From Stenotrophomonas maltophilia (GTDB taxonomy: Bacteria; Pseudomonadota; Gammaproteobacteria; Xanthomonadales; Xanthomonadaceae), in assembly GCF_025642255.1 (NCBI RefSeq), contig NZ_CP106759.1, forward strand, positions 1,143,501-1,207,500: a DNA stretch of 64,000 nt. Direction: 5' to 3'. The notes beneath the pieces were generated by a model that saw nothing but the letters and a program-made list of their open reading frames with translations, was not told the DNA's origin and made no database searches. The translations under genes and the position numbers were made by a program. Of the stretch, positions 21,033 through 28,918 are shown one piece after another (within the stretch, counting starts at the first letter, position 1; every line of letters begins with the position of its first letter).

Positions 21033-22157
21033 TCAGGGGCGCACCCCGCCCGACGGCCTGCCATGCAGCCGCCAGATGGCAAGACCGCCGTAGATCACCA
21101 GCAGCGCCGCGAGCGTGGCAAGTTCACGGCTGACTTCGTCCAGGCGTGCGTCCATCTGGTTCAACCGCACCATCAGATTGATGCCGGAGGTGGTCGGCAG
21201 CAGCTGCGCCAGCCACACCAGCGGGCGGGGCGTCATCACCGCCGGCCAGGAGAGGTTGGCGAGGAAGAACAGAGGAATGGAGGTGGCGATGATGTACTGG
21301 AAGGCGCGTTCGCGGGTGCGGAAGAAGCTGCCGATGAACAGCCCGAAGGCCACGGTGGCGGCAATGAACAGCGTGCCGCCCAGCAGCTGGCCCAGCGGAT
21401 TTCCGCCGCGCGGGTAGTCCTGTACCCAGGCGGTGAAGCCGGCGTAGTAGAACAGGCCGAACAGCCCGATCAGGCCGAAGCCCATCGCCATGCCTGCCAG
21501 GGTCGGCAGATCGAAGTGCAGCCGGCGGCCGAGCACCAGACGCCGCCCTCCCAGCAGTACGCCGATGCCCATCAGCAGTGTCTGGTGCACGATCAGTTCG
21601 GCCACGCCGGGTACGATGGCGCTGCCATAGCCTTCCTGCGTGTTGTACAGGGGCCGCTGCACGAGAGTGACCGGCGCTGCCTGCGGCGCGCCCATGAACG
21701 CGGCCTGGGTCACGGCGGCGTCGCGGCCGAATGAGCCCAGCGCATCGGCGATGCTGCCCAGCACCCAGCTGGCGCGTCCCAGGTAGGCACCATTGCCCAG
21801 CAGGACCAGCTTGGCTGGCTGGCCACGCAGGATGTCGCGCTCCAGGTTTGCGGGGATGAGCACGATGCCCTCGGCATGCCCCGCTTCCAGCTGCCGGCGC
21901 GCGCTGTCCAGATCCGCCGGCTGGCCAACCACGCGCGCCACGCGCAGGCCATCGAGGATGCGCAGCAGTTCGCGGCTGGTGGCACTGTGATCCTGATCGA
22001 CCACCAGCACCGGCAGATTGCCGGCCACCTGGTGGCGGTACGCGGCGGGATAGAAGAACGAGTACAGGATGACCGCACCGACCATCACCACGATGGCATA
22101 GCGGTCGCCGAGCACCGCCAGCAGGGTCTGCCGCAGGCTGCGCCAGACCGTGCTCAT
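21033..22157 (-). CDS. ABC-2 type permease, last gene of an efflux operon
   Basis: A 374-residue inner-membrane permease. ATG 22157 overlaps the stop of the preceding permease as ATGA, a sign of translational coupling. The pattern is that of the YhhJ/YbhS/NatB-like ABC-2 family: one N-terminal membrane helix (YAIVVMVGAVILYSFFYPAA), a large periplasmic loop of about 150 residues containing VLVVDQDHSATSRELLRIL, then five C-terminal helices (about residues 190-360) with AFQYIIATSIPLFFLANLSWP. It should pair with the upstream permease. No ATPase gene is in the operon. Confidence 0.85.
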   Translation of the reverse strand: MSTVWRSLRQTLLAVLGDRYAIVVMVGAVILYSFFYPAAYRHQVAGNLPVLVVDQDHSATSRELLRILDGLRVARVVGQPADLDSARRQLEAGHAEGIVLIPANLERDILRGQPAKLVLLGNGAYLGRASWVLGSIADALGSFGRDAAVTQAAFMGAPQAAPVTLVQRPLYNTQEGYGSAIVPGVAELIVHQTLLMGIGVLLGGRRLVLGRRLHFDLPTLAGMAMGFGLIGLFGLFYYAGFTAWVQDYPRGGNPLGQLLGGTLFIAATVAFGLFIGSFFRTRERAFQYIIATSIPLFFLANLSWPAVMTPRPLVWLAQLLPTTSGINLMVRLNQMDARLDEVSRELATLAALLVIYGGLAIWRLHGRPSGGVRP

Positions 22158-23341
22158 GCGTCGGCTCCGGCCGGTCGCGCGGCCTCCGGGGTGCGGCCGA
22201 AAGCGATCAACCGCAGGCTGCCGATGCCGCCGGCCACCACCGACATCAACACCAGCGTGGCCAAGGGCCACAGCGAGACGGACAGCGGTGCGCCGACGAA
22301 CTGCTGCTCGGTCTGCACCTTGATGTACGCACTGAGTGGCAGCAGCTGGTGCCAGATGCGGGTGAACAGCGGGCCATCCAGTACCGGGAAGGTGGCACTG
22401 GAGAAGGCCAGCGCGGTGCCGATGGTCAGGCCGACCACCGACAGCGCGGTACCCATGTCACGGGCAAGGCCGACGAAGAACAGCGCATATGCGGCCGTGG
22501 CCAGGTAGAACGCCGGCTGCGCGGCCAGCAGCAGGAGCAGGCTGCCGGCGATACCGTCACCGCGCAGCCATGCGAGGTAGCCGACGCCCAGCGTGCCGTA
22601 CAACGCGAACAACAGTACGTAGGGCGCGAGCTTGCCGGCGATCGAGGCCCACGGGGTGTCACCGAGCCAGGCCGGCAGGGTGCCATCGCGGATTTCCCGG
22701 CCCACGCTTCCGGCCACGGCCAGTGCCAGCACCAGCGACAGGACGGCCGGGAAGATCAGCGGCAGCAGGAACAGCTCATAACTGCGTGCAGGGTTGTAGA
22801 GGATGTCGGACTGCACGGCGATCGGGGCGGCGCGCAGCTTTGCGGGCCCCACCTGCAGGCCGATGCGCTCGCGCAGCATGCGTGCATTCCAGGCCGACAC
22901 CGCATCGGCGATATCGCGCGCGGCCGATTGTCCGGTGGTCATGTAGGTGGCGTTGTAATAGGCGAACACCGTGCCCTGGCGGCCGCGCAGGGCCTGACGG
23001 GTCACGTCGCGCGGCACCAGCACCACTGCGAACACCTCCAGGCTGCGCAGCTGCGAGCGCGCGGTGTCCATGTCGGCGGGCTGGCGGGCGACGCGGACCC
23101 CCGGGCTGGCATCGAGCATGCGCAGCAATTGCCGGCTGTCGCTGCTGTGATCGAGGTCGACCACGGCGATGGGTACATCGCGCATGACCGATGGCGTGAA
23201 CATCCAGGCCATCAGTACCAGCATCAGCAGCGGCAGCACCGTGACCAGCGCCAGGTCGGCACGGTTGCCACCAAGACCCCGCAGCTCGCGCTGCCAGGCA
23301 GCAGCAAAGCCGTTGCCACCAGGGCTCAGTGCTGGGGCCAT
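22154..23341 (-). CDS. ABC-2 type permease, paired with the downstream permease
   Basis: A 395-residue paralogue of the next gene with the same layout: an N-terminal helix (LALVTVLPLLMLVLMAWMF), a periplasmic loop with PIAVVDLDHSSDSRQLLRML, and a five-helix C-terminal domain. ATG 23341 lies inside the end of the HlyD gene, overlapping it by 16 bases; the longer upstream reading would duplicate HlyD sequence in another frame and is rejected. The two permeases share the V-V-D-x-D-H-S-(A/S) and SREL/SRQLLR motif, pointing to an old duplication. Role: part of a tripartite exporter with HlyD and TolC partners. Confidence 0.85.
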   Translation of the reverse strand: MAPALSPGGNGFAAAWQRELRGLGGNRADLALVTVLPLLMLVLMAWMFTPSVMRDVPIAVVDLDHSSDSRQLLRMLDASPGVRVARQPADMDTARSQLRSLEVFAVVLVPRDVTRQALRGRQGTVFAYYNATYMTTGQSAARDIADAVSAWNARMLRERIGLQVGPAKLRAAPIAVQSDILYNPARSYELFLLPLIFPAVLSLVLALAVAGSVGREIRDGTLPAWLGDTPWASIAGKLAPYVLLFALYGTLGVGYLAWLRGDGIAGSLLLLLAAQPAFYLATAAYALFFVGLARDMGTALSVVGLTIGTALAFSSATFPVLDGPLFTRIWHQLLPLSAYIKVQTEQQFVGAPLSVSLWPLATLVLMSVVAGGIGSLRLIAFGRTPEAARPAGADA

Positions 23342-24336
23342 GCGAACAGCACGCTCATGCCGGGGCGGAAGCCCTCGATGCGGCGTACCGGGCGCACCCG
23401 CACCTCGAAGCTGCGGACATCGTAGCCGGACGACTGCCGGGTGGTACGCCAGGTGGCATAGTCGCCGGCCGGGTTGATGAAGTAGACCTTGAACTCGCTG
23501 TCCTGACCGAGGGCCGGCACGCTGCCACGCAGCGTGCTGCCGACCTTCAGGCCCTGCATCTGGGATTCGCGCAGGTTCATCGATACCCACATGCGGTCGA
23601 TGTCGACCAGGGTGAATACCGGGTAGCCGGCGGGTACCAGTTCGCCGGGATCGGCCATGCGCTTGTTGATCTCGCCGGCCACCGGTGCACGGCCCTCCAC
23701 TTCGACGCGGGCCGCATCCACTTCGGCCACGGCGCCCTGCGCCTGCTGTACCTGGCCCTGCGCGGCACGCTTGTCCTGTTCCCGCGCACCGGCCAGTGCC
23801 ATGTCGTACTGCGCACGGGCGGCACGGGCCAGCTCGCGCGAACTGGTGGACTGGGCGAGTGCTTCGTCGCGCTTCTGCCGGGTCATCACCCCTTCGTTGA
23901 ACAGGTTCTGCACGCGGCGGTAGGTGGCTTCGGCCAGCGTTGCTCCGGCTTCGGCACGCTTCCAATTGGCTTCGGCAGCACGGATGTCCTCACTGCGCGC
24001 ACCTTCGGCAGCCTTGTCGGCCACCGCCTGCGCAGCGGCCAGAGCGCCGCGTGCCTGCTGTTCCTTCGCCGTCACTTCGGGGCTGTCGAGCAGGAACACG
24101 ACCTGACCGGCCTGCACGCGGTCGCCTTCGCGAACCTTCAGCTCGGCGACACGGGCGGTGATCTTCGCGGCGACGTTGATCGTGTCCGCGTCGGCCATGC
24201 CCTGGATCTGGTCGGCCGGGCTGCGCCAGGCGAGCCACAGGCCCAGCGCCACCACTACCAGCAGCACCACGAGCAGGATCCGGCCAAGCCGGCGCTTGCC
24301 TGGTGGTGTCGCTTCATCCTGCAATACGTCACTCAT
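23326..24336 (-). CDS. HlyD-family periplasmic adaptor
   Basis: A 336-residue membrane fusion protein. A single N-terminal membrane anchor (residues about 18-38: GRILLVVLLVVVALGLWLAW) precedes a biotinyl-lipoyl half-motif (ARVAELKVREGDRVQAGQVVFLLD), a long alpha-helical hairpin rich in Ala, Gln and Glu (residues about 90-210), the second lipoyl half (APVAGEINKRMADPGELV) and a beta-barrel domain. It bridges inner-membrane permeases and the outer-membrane TolC-like channel. Its ATG overlaps the TolC gene stop by 8 bases, and its own end overlaps the next permease gene, so the four genes form one operon. Confidence 0.92.
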   Translation of the reverse strand: MSDVLQDEATPPGKRRLGRILLVVLLVVVALGLWLAWRSPADQIQGMADADTINVAAKITARVAELKVREGDRVQAGQVVFLLDSPEVTAKEQQARGALAAAQAVADKAAEGARSEDIRAAEANWKRAEAGATLAEATYRRVQNLFNEGVMTRQKRDEALAQSTSSRELARAARAQYDMALAGAREQDKRAAQGQVQQAQGAVAEVDAARVEVEGRAPVAGEINKRMADPGELVPAGYPVFTLVDIDRMWVSMNLRESQMQGLKVGSTLRGSVPALGQDSEFKVYFINPAGDYATWRTTRQSSGYDVRSFEVRVRPVRRIEGFRPGMSVLFAWPQH

Positions 24337-25735
24337 GGTCGATCACCTCATCTGCGCGACGCCGGAATTCCTCGAAGCGGTCCATCTGCCCACTGATCTC
24401 CAGCAGCTGTGCCAGCGCGACATCGTACTGGTAGGCGGCCTGTGCACGCTCCACGCGAGCGCCTCCCAGACCCAGCCGCGCATCGATGACGTCCAGCGAC
24501 GTGGACTGCCCCTCGCGGAATGCCAGCTCCTGCAGGCGCAGGTTCTCCTGTGCCTGGGCGATGCTGCTGTCGAGCAGCACGAACTGCTGGCGTGCCGTTT
24601 CCAGCTCGTTCCACGCCTTGCGCACGCCGAGCGCGACCTGGTTCTCGGCTTCGCGCAGTCCGGCTTCCGCCTGCTCCTGCTGCGCACGTGCCGCGCTGAT
24701 CTGCGCCGGTCGCGAGTTCGGCGACAGGAAGGTGTACTTCAGGCCGATGCCGAACGCCCAGTCCGGATCGGTCAGCATCTCGTCGCGGCGACGGAAGTCG
24801 TACTGGCCAAAGGCGAATATCTGCGGCTTGAGCTTGGCCTGTTGTACGCGCACGCCCTGTTCGGCCTGCGCCACCATGGCCCGCAGCCGTGCGATCTGGG
24901 GTTGCCGTGCCTGCGCGATGCGCTCGAAGCTGGCGGCCGGCTCCAGCGGCACGCGCTGCACGAACAGGGGGGATACCGGCTGCACCTCGCCGCCACTGCG
25001 CAGCAGGGTGGCCAGCGCGGCCTTCAACGTGGCCAGGTCGTTGACGGTCTTCTGGTACTCGCGCTCTGCCTTGTCGCGCGCCACGGTGGCCTGCAGTCGC
25101 TGCGCGCGGGTGGCGAAGCCTTCGCGCTCCAGCTTCAGCGCATCGGCCAGGTGGCGTTCCAGGCCATCACGGACGTCACGGCGCACGTCCACCGCCTGCT
25201 CGGCCAGGCGCTGGCCGAAGTAGGCCTGGGCCAGCTGCACGGTCAACGACTGCCGCTGTGCTTCGCGTTCCGCGCTGGCCTGCTCGTGGGCTGCGCTGGC
25301 GGCACGCTGTGCGGCAGGAATGACGCCACCGGTGTACAGCGGCAGCACAGCGGTGACGATCGGGCGGGTGCGCCAGTCGCGTTCGGTGAACGACAGGGGG
25401 GAATCGATGCCAAAGGCCTCGGCCACCGGTGCCAGCGAGCCCAGTGGCAGGGTCAGGGTCTTCTGGAACTGCAGGCGGCGGACCTCGCCGGTGATCTCCG
25501 GCAGGCGCAGAAGGCGCGTGGCCTCCTGCAGATCCTGCTTGTTGCGGACGGCGGCGTCGGCCGCGGCCAGCGCGTCGGAAACCTGTTCCAACCGCTGCCG
25601 CGCCTGTTCCCAGTCCAATGCCGGTGTATCGGTGATGGCCTGCGCTGACGTGGCAAAGGGCAAGCAGGCCGCAAAGGCCATGCCGGCGACGCCCATCGCG
25701 CTGCGCATCCTTGTCCGTGGGCGGCTCACACGCAT
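24329..25735 (-). CDS. TolC-family outer-membrane efflux protein
   Basis: A 468-residue outer-membrane channel of the TolC/OEP family, first gene of the operon. A signal peptide (residues about 10-33, ending ATSAQA) is followed by two OEP repeats of long amphipathic helices, with VQLAQAYFGQRLAEQAVDVR in the first and VALGVRKAWNELETARQQFV plus LRLQELAFREGQSTSLDVID in the second, the usual signature near the C-terminus. ATG 25735 is preceded by AGGAA. It would form the exit duct for the HlyD adaptor and the permeases. The divergent or upstream LysR gene (25814) is on the same strand 78 bases away. Confidence 0.93.
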   Translation of the reverse strand: MRVSRPRTRMRSAMGVAGMAFAACLPFATSAQAITDTPALDWEQARQRLEQVSDALAAADAAVRNKQDLQEATRLLRLPEITGEVRRLQFQKTLTLPLGSLAPVAEAFGIDSPLSFTERDWRTRPIVTAVLPLYTGGVIPAAQRAASAAHEQASAEREAQRQSLTVQLAQAYFGQRLAEQAVDVRRDVRDGLERHLADALKLEREGFATRAQRLQATVARDKAEREYQKTVNDLATLKAALATLLRSGGEVQPVSPLFVQRVPLEPAASFERIAQARQPQIARLRAMVAQAEQGVRVQQAKLKPQIFAFGQYDFRRRDEMLTDPDWAFGIGLKYTFLSPNSRPAQISAARAQQEQAEAGLREAENQVALGVRKAWNELETARQQFVLLDSSIAQAQENLRLQELAFREGQSTSLDVIDARLGLGGARVERAQAAYQYDVALAQLLEISGQMDRFEEFRRRADEVIDHE

Positions 25736-25813
25736 GCCGTTCCTGTAGTTAAGAAGTGAGCAAACGTTAGTGGTCTGCGCGTGAAGCCCGGGTCTGCGGT
25801 CATCGTATGGACC

Positions 25814-26707
25814 TCAGCGCAGGGCGCCGCTGGCCGCCGTGCGCAATGCCTGGGTGATGTGCTGCAGCGTGCTTGAGCGCACGGCCGCGTGCTGCCAGTA
25901 CAAGGGCACGTCGAGCCAGCGGCGGGGTTCCAGTACCACCACGCGGCCGGCATGCACGGCAGGCCCCACCAGGGTTTCCGGGGCCATGCCCCAGCCCAGT
26001 CCGCACGCGGCGGCTTCGACGAAGCCGGTCGAGGAGGGCAGATAATGCAGCGGTGGCTGCAGCCGCGCGCGGGTCAGCCGCCGCACGAAGCGCCACTGCA
26101 GTTCATCTTTGCGGTTGAACACCAGCATCGGCGCACGTGCCAGCGCCGCAGCCTGCATGCCCTCGCTGAAGTGCCGGCGGGCGAAGCCGGGCGAGGCGAT
26201 GGCGTGGTAACGCATGGCGCCGAGCGGATGCACGTTGCAGCCCTTCACCGGCTGGCTTTCGGCGGTGACCGCGCCGAGCACGCTGCCATCTCGCAGCAAC
26301 TGCAGGGTGTGGTCCTGATCATCCATGCGCAGGTCGAACAGATAGCCATGGCGCTGGTGCAGCTCGGCGATGGCCGGCACGAACCAGGTATCGAGCGAGT
26401 CGTCGTTGACCGCCAACGGGATCGGTGTGCGCGGGGCATCGCTGCCGCGTTCGGGCAGCAGTTCGGCCAGCGCCTCGGCCTCCAGCGTCTGCATCGGTCG
26501 CACCCTGCGCAGCAGCGCTTCACCTGTGGCGGTGGGTCGGCACGGTGCCTGACGTACCACCAGTACCTGGCCGAGCCGGTCCTCCAGTGCCTTGATCCGT
26601 TGCGACAGTGCCGACGGGCTGATCGACAGGCGTCGGGCCGCAGCGTCGAAGCTGCCTTCCTCCAGCACCGCAGCAAACGCAGCCAGTTGTGGATGTAGCA
26701 GATCCAT
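25814..26707 (-). CDS. argP: LysR-family regulator, ArgP/LysG-like
   Basis: A 297-residue LysR-type regulator. The N-terminal winged helix-turn-helix (residues about 4-62: LAAFAAVLEEGSFDAAARRL, SPSALSQRIKALEDRLGQ) is followed by the linker helix and a two-lobed effector domain. The pattern of S-x-x-S-Q-R-I-K-A-L-E and P-T-A-T-G-E-A-L-L-R is that of ArgP/IciA. The gene faces an ArgO/LysE-like exporter divergently, and in known cases ArgP or LysG activates that exporter in response to arginine or lysine. Assignment as argP rests on this pairing and on the family pattern. Confidence 0.88.
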   Translation of the reverse strand: MDLLHPQLAAFAAVLEEGSFDAAARRLSISPSALSQRIKALEDRLGQVLVVRQAPCRPTATGEALLRRVRPMQTLEAEALAELLPERGSDAPRTPIPLAVNDDSLDTWFVPAIAELHQRHGYLFDLRMDDQDHTLQLLRDGSVLGAVTAESQPVKGCNVHPLGAMRYHAIASPGFARRHFSEGMQAAALARAPMLVFNRKDELQWRFVRRLTRARLQPPLHYLPSSTGFVEAAACGLGWGMAPETLVGPAVHAGRVVVLEPRRWLDVPLYWQHAAVRSSTLQHITQALRTAASGALR

Positions 26708-26812
26708 GCCGGTGCCTCTTCAGTTTTTCTGCACAGGATAAAGAAGAATCAGATTGTCTAAACAGGGGCGGCGGCCGCACTCTGCGCGTCCCCTCGCTGC
26801 CATGCCTGCCCC

Positions 26813-27427
26813 ATGTGGATCGCCGCTGCCGCCGCCGGCCTGTTCGCAGGTGCCGGCCTGATCATCGCCATCGGTGCACAGAACGCCTTCGTACTGCGGC
26901 AGGGCCTGCAGCAGCGTCATGTGGGAAAGGTGGTGCTGGCCTGCGCCGGCGCGGACATCGTGCTGATACTGGCCGGTGTCGGCGGCATGGGCGCGCTGGT
27001 GCTGCAGTGGCCGCTGCTGCTGCAGGTGCTGCGCTTTGGTGGTGCGGCGTTCCTGCTGTGGTATGGCCTGCAGGCGGGACTACGCGCGTGGCGTGGTGGC
27101 AGTGCGCTGGCCGCCGCCGAGGCGCAGGGCGGCAGCGGGCGCGAGGTACTGCTGACCTGCCTGGCCTTTACCCTGCTCAACCCGCACGTCTACCTGGATA
27201 CCGTGGTGCTGCTGGGCAGCCTGTCCACGCGCTATCCGGGCGATCTGCGCTGGGCGTTCGCCACCGGTGCCTGCGTGGCCAGCGTGGCCTGGTTCTGCAC
27301 GCTGGGCTATGGCGCGCGCCTGCTGCAGCCGGTGTTCCGCAGGTCGAGCGCGTGGAGGGTGCTGGATGCCGGCGTGGCGATCTTCATGTTCTGCCTCGCC
27401 ACCCTGTTGCTGTTGCGTCCGCTCTAG
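26813..27427 (+). CDS. argO: LysE/ArgO family amino-acid exporter
   Basis: A 204-residue inner-membrane protein with six hydrophobic segments. The N-terminus GLFAGAGLIIAIGAQNAFVL has the conserved GAQNAFVLRQGL block of LysE and ArgO, and the NPHVYLDTVVLLGS block is also diagnostic (NPHxYLDxxxLxG). It should export arginine or lysine and toxic analogues. It is divergent from the ArgP-like gene across 105 bases. Its stop codon overlaps the stop of the convergent aminopeptidase gene within ctag at 27424-27427. Confidence 0.9.
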   Translation: MWIAAAAAGLFAGAGLIIAIGAQNAFVLRQGLQQRHVGKVVLACAGADIVLILAGVGGMGALVLQWPLLLQVLRFGGAAFLLWYGLQAGLRAWRGGSALAAAEAQGGSGREVLLTCLAFTLLNPHVYLDTVVLLGSLSTRYPGDLRWAFATGACVASVAWFCTLGYGARLLQPVFRRSSAWRVLDAGVAIFMFCLATLLLLRPL

Positions 27428-28212
27428 GCCGCGTCCACCGCGCACAACGGCGTCTCGTCGGGGCGCAGCGTCAGCACCCGCACGCCCTTGCGGGTCACGG
27501 CCACGGTGTGCTCGAACTGTGCCGACAGCGTGCCGTCGCGGGTATAGACCGGCCATTCGCCCGCGCGCTGGCGGATCGCCGGCCTGCCCTGGTTGAGCAT
27601 CGGTTCGATGGTGAACACGATGCCTTCTTCCAGCACCCTGCCGGTGTTGGGATGGCCGTAATGCAGGATCTGCGGTTCTTCGTGCATCTCCCGGCCGATG
27701 CCATGGCCGCAGTATTCCTTTACTACGCTGTAGCCGTGGCGGCGAGCGTAGCGGGCGATGGCGTGGCCGATGTCGCCCAGGCGCGCGCCGGGCCGTACCA
27801 CGGCGATGCCTTTCCACATCGCTTCGTAGGCGGTCCGCACCAGCCGCCGTGCGGAAGGGGTGACCGCGCCGACCGGGTAGGTGGTGCTGGAATCGGCGAT
27901 GTAGCCGTTCTTTTCCAGGGTGATGTCGAGATTCACGATCTGGCCCTCACGCAGCACGTCTGCGGTACTGGGCACCCCGTGGCAGACCACGTTGTCGATG
28001 GAGGTGTTGAGCACGTACGGAAAGCCATACTGGCCCTTGCTGGCAGGCCTCGCCTGCAGCTCGTCGACGATCATCCGTTCGACGAAGTCGTTGATCTCCA
28101 TCGTGCTGCGACCCTGCAGCGGCCATCTGTCGAGCGCGGCGAACACCTGTGCCAGCAGGCGGCCGGATTCGGCCATCAGCGCGATCTCGTCGGGCCGCTT
28201 GATGATGCTCAC
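27424..28212 (-). CDS. map: type I methionine aminopeptidase, second copy type
   Basis: A 262-residue enzyme that removes the initiator Met. The five metal ligands align exactly with E. coli MetAP: D96 (VNLDIT), D107 (ADSSTT), H170 (GHGIGREMHEEP), E203 (TIEPML) and E234 (QFEHTV), with catalytic H79 in VCHGVP. The gene starts one base after the stop of the ParD-like gene and is almost certainly translated from the same transcript. In related bacteria the housekeeping map lies beside rpsB; this copy does not, so it is likely an accessory paralogue, although the rest of the genome is not visible. A link with the ParD-like protein is known by adjacency in other genomes. Confidence 0.93.
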   Translation of the reverse strand: MSIIKRPDEIALMAESGRLLAQVFAALDRWPLQGRSTMEINDFVERMIVDELQARPASKGQYGFPYVLNTSIDNVVCHGVPSTADVLREGQIVNLDITLEKNGYIADSSTTYPVGAVTPSARRLVRTAYEAMWKGIAVVRPGARLGDIGHAIARYARRHGYSVVKEYCGHGIGREMHEEPQILHYGHPNTGRVLEEGIVFTIEPMLNQGRPAIRQRAGEWPVYTRDGTLSAQFEHTVAVTRKGVRVLTLRPDETPLCAVDAA

Positions 28213-28213
28213 G

Positions 28214-28426
28214 TCAGGCCAGTGCGGGTGTCAGCGGCTGTGGCTGCACGCCGGCGGCGCGCAGTTCGCTGGCCACGATGTCCTGGAAGCTCAGCGTCGG
28301 ATTCATTTCGCACAGCATGCCCACGCGGATCCAGAAACTGGCCTGGGCGTTGATCGAGCGGCTGGAGACGGTGCAGGCACGGCGCAGCTGGTCGTGCAGG
28401 GTGTCATCGATGTTGACGATGCCCAT
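28214..28426 (-). CDS. ParD-like family small protein
   Basis: A 70-residue protein (MGIVNIDDTLHDQLRRACTV, then SRSINAQASFWIRVGMLCEM) of the ParD-like family (Pfam ParD_like), which resembles a ribbon-helix-helix antitoxin N-terminus but is normally found without a ParE toxin. The conserved SINAQA-FWIR-G-L-E-NP pattern is clear. It is the first gene of a two-gene operon with a methionine aminopeptidase, separated by one base. A perfect 17-base palindrome lies 21 bases upstream, as expected for autoregulation by a ribbon-helix-helix protein. No ParE-like toxin is nearby. Function in this operon is unknown. Confidence 0.82.
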   Translation of the reverse strand: MGIVNIDDTLHDQLRRACTVSSRSINAQASFWIRVGMLCEMNPTLSFQDIVASELRAAGVQPQPLTPALA

Positions 28427-28447
28427 GGGCGGATCCAGGTAAGAGGA

Positions 28448-28475
28448 ATATACGTATCGTATATGTTTCGTATAT
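28448..28475. promoter_or_regulatory. palindromic operator upstream of the ParD-like gene
   Basis: The segment atatacgtatcgtatat (28448-28464) is a perfect palindrome of two 7-base arms around tat. A third copy of the half-site, cgtatat at 28469-28475, lies in direct repeat with an 11-base period, one helical turn. It sits between 21 and 49 bases before the ATG of the ParD-like gene, inside the expected promoter. Ribbon-helix-helix proteins bind arrays of half-sites spaced like this, so autorepression is likely, but inferred. Confidence 0.6.
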
Positions 28476-28496
28476 CCCTCTCAAGCCTGCGAGGAC

Positions 28497-28859
28497 TCAG
28501 TCCGTTGCGGTGGCGAAGCGCAGGCGGTTGTGGTCCGGATCGAGCAGCAGCATTTCGCGGCTGCCCCAGTTGGTGTCATGCGGCGGCTGTTCGATCGGTA
28601 CCCCCGCGGCACTGAAGGCGCGGTGCAGCGCGTCGACATCCTCGACGATGAAGTAGACCGCGCCGCCCACTTCGCAGTCGCCGCTGTGCTCGGTGAGGAA
28701 CAGCGTCTGGCCGTCGCGGGTGAGCTGGGCGAACAACGGAAACCCCGGCTCGAACCGATGCTCCCAGTCGACGACGAAGCCCAGGCCCTGCACGTAGAAG
28801 GGCAGGCTGGCATCGGCGTGGCGCATGCGCAGCTGCGGGATGACGGTCTGGCGCATCAT
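28497..28859 (-). CDS. VOC-superfamily protein, bleomycin-resistance-like
   Basis: A 120-residue single-module vicinal oxygen chelate protein beginning MMRQTVIPQLRMRHADASLP (ATG at 28859, or 28856). The pattern FYVQGLGFVVDWEHRFEPGF, LFAQLTRDGQTLFLTEHSGD, a central VYFIVEDVDALH strand and a C-terminal WGSREMLLLDPDHNRLRF are those of bleomycin-resistance-protein-like glyoxalase superfamily members, which are homodimers that either bind drugs or catalyse metal-dependent reactions. The function cannot be told from sequence. It stands alone, downstream of the phosphoesterase gene on the same strand. Confidence 0.82.
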   Translation of the reverse strand: MMRQTVIPQLRMRHADASLPFYVQGLGFVVDWEHRFEPGFPLFAQLTRDGQTLFLTEHSGDCEVGGAVYFIVEDVDALHRAFSAAGVPIEQPPHDTNWGSREMLLLDPDHNRLRFATATD

Positions 28860-28918
28860 GGTGGCTCGCAGGGGTGAGCCGGCAGTGTATCGCCGGCAGG
28901 GTGCCGCCACATTCGTGG

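Noticed and set aside
22154-23965. A 600-residue permease starting far upstream of 23341
   Set aside because: The extra N-terminal part is the HlyD gene read in another frame and has no membrane or family pattern.
28214-28426. Classical ParDE toxin-antitoxin system
   Set aside because: No ParE-like toxin is adjacent; the partner is an intact methionine aminopeptidase and the family is ParD-like, not ParD proper.
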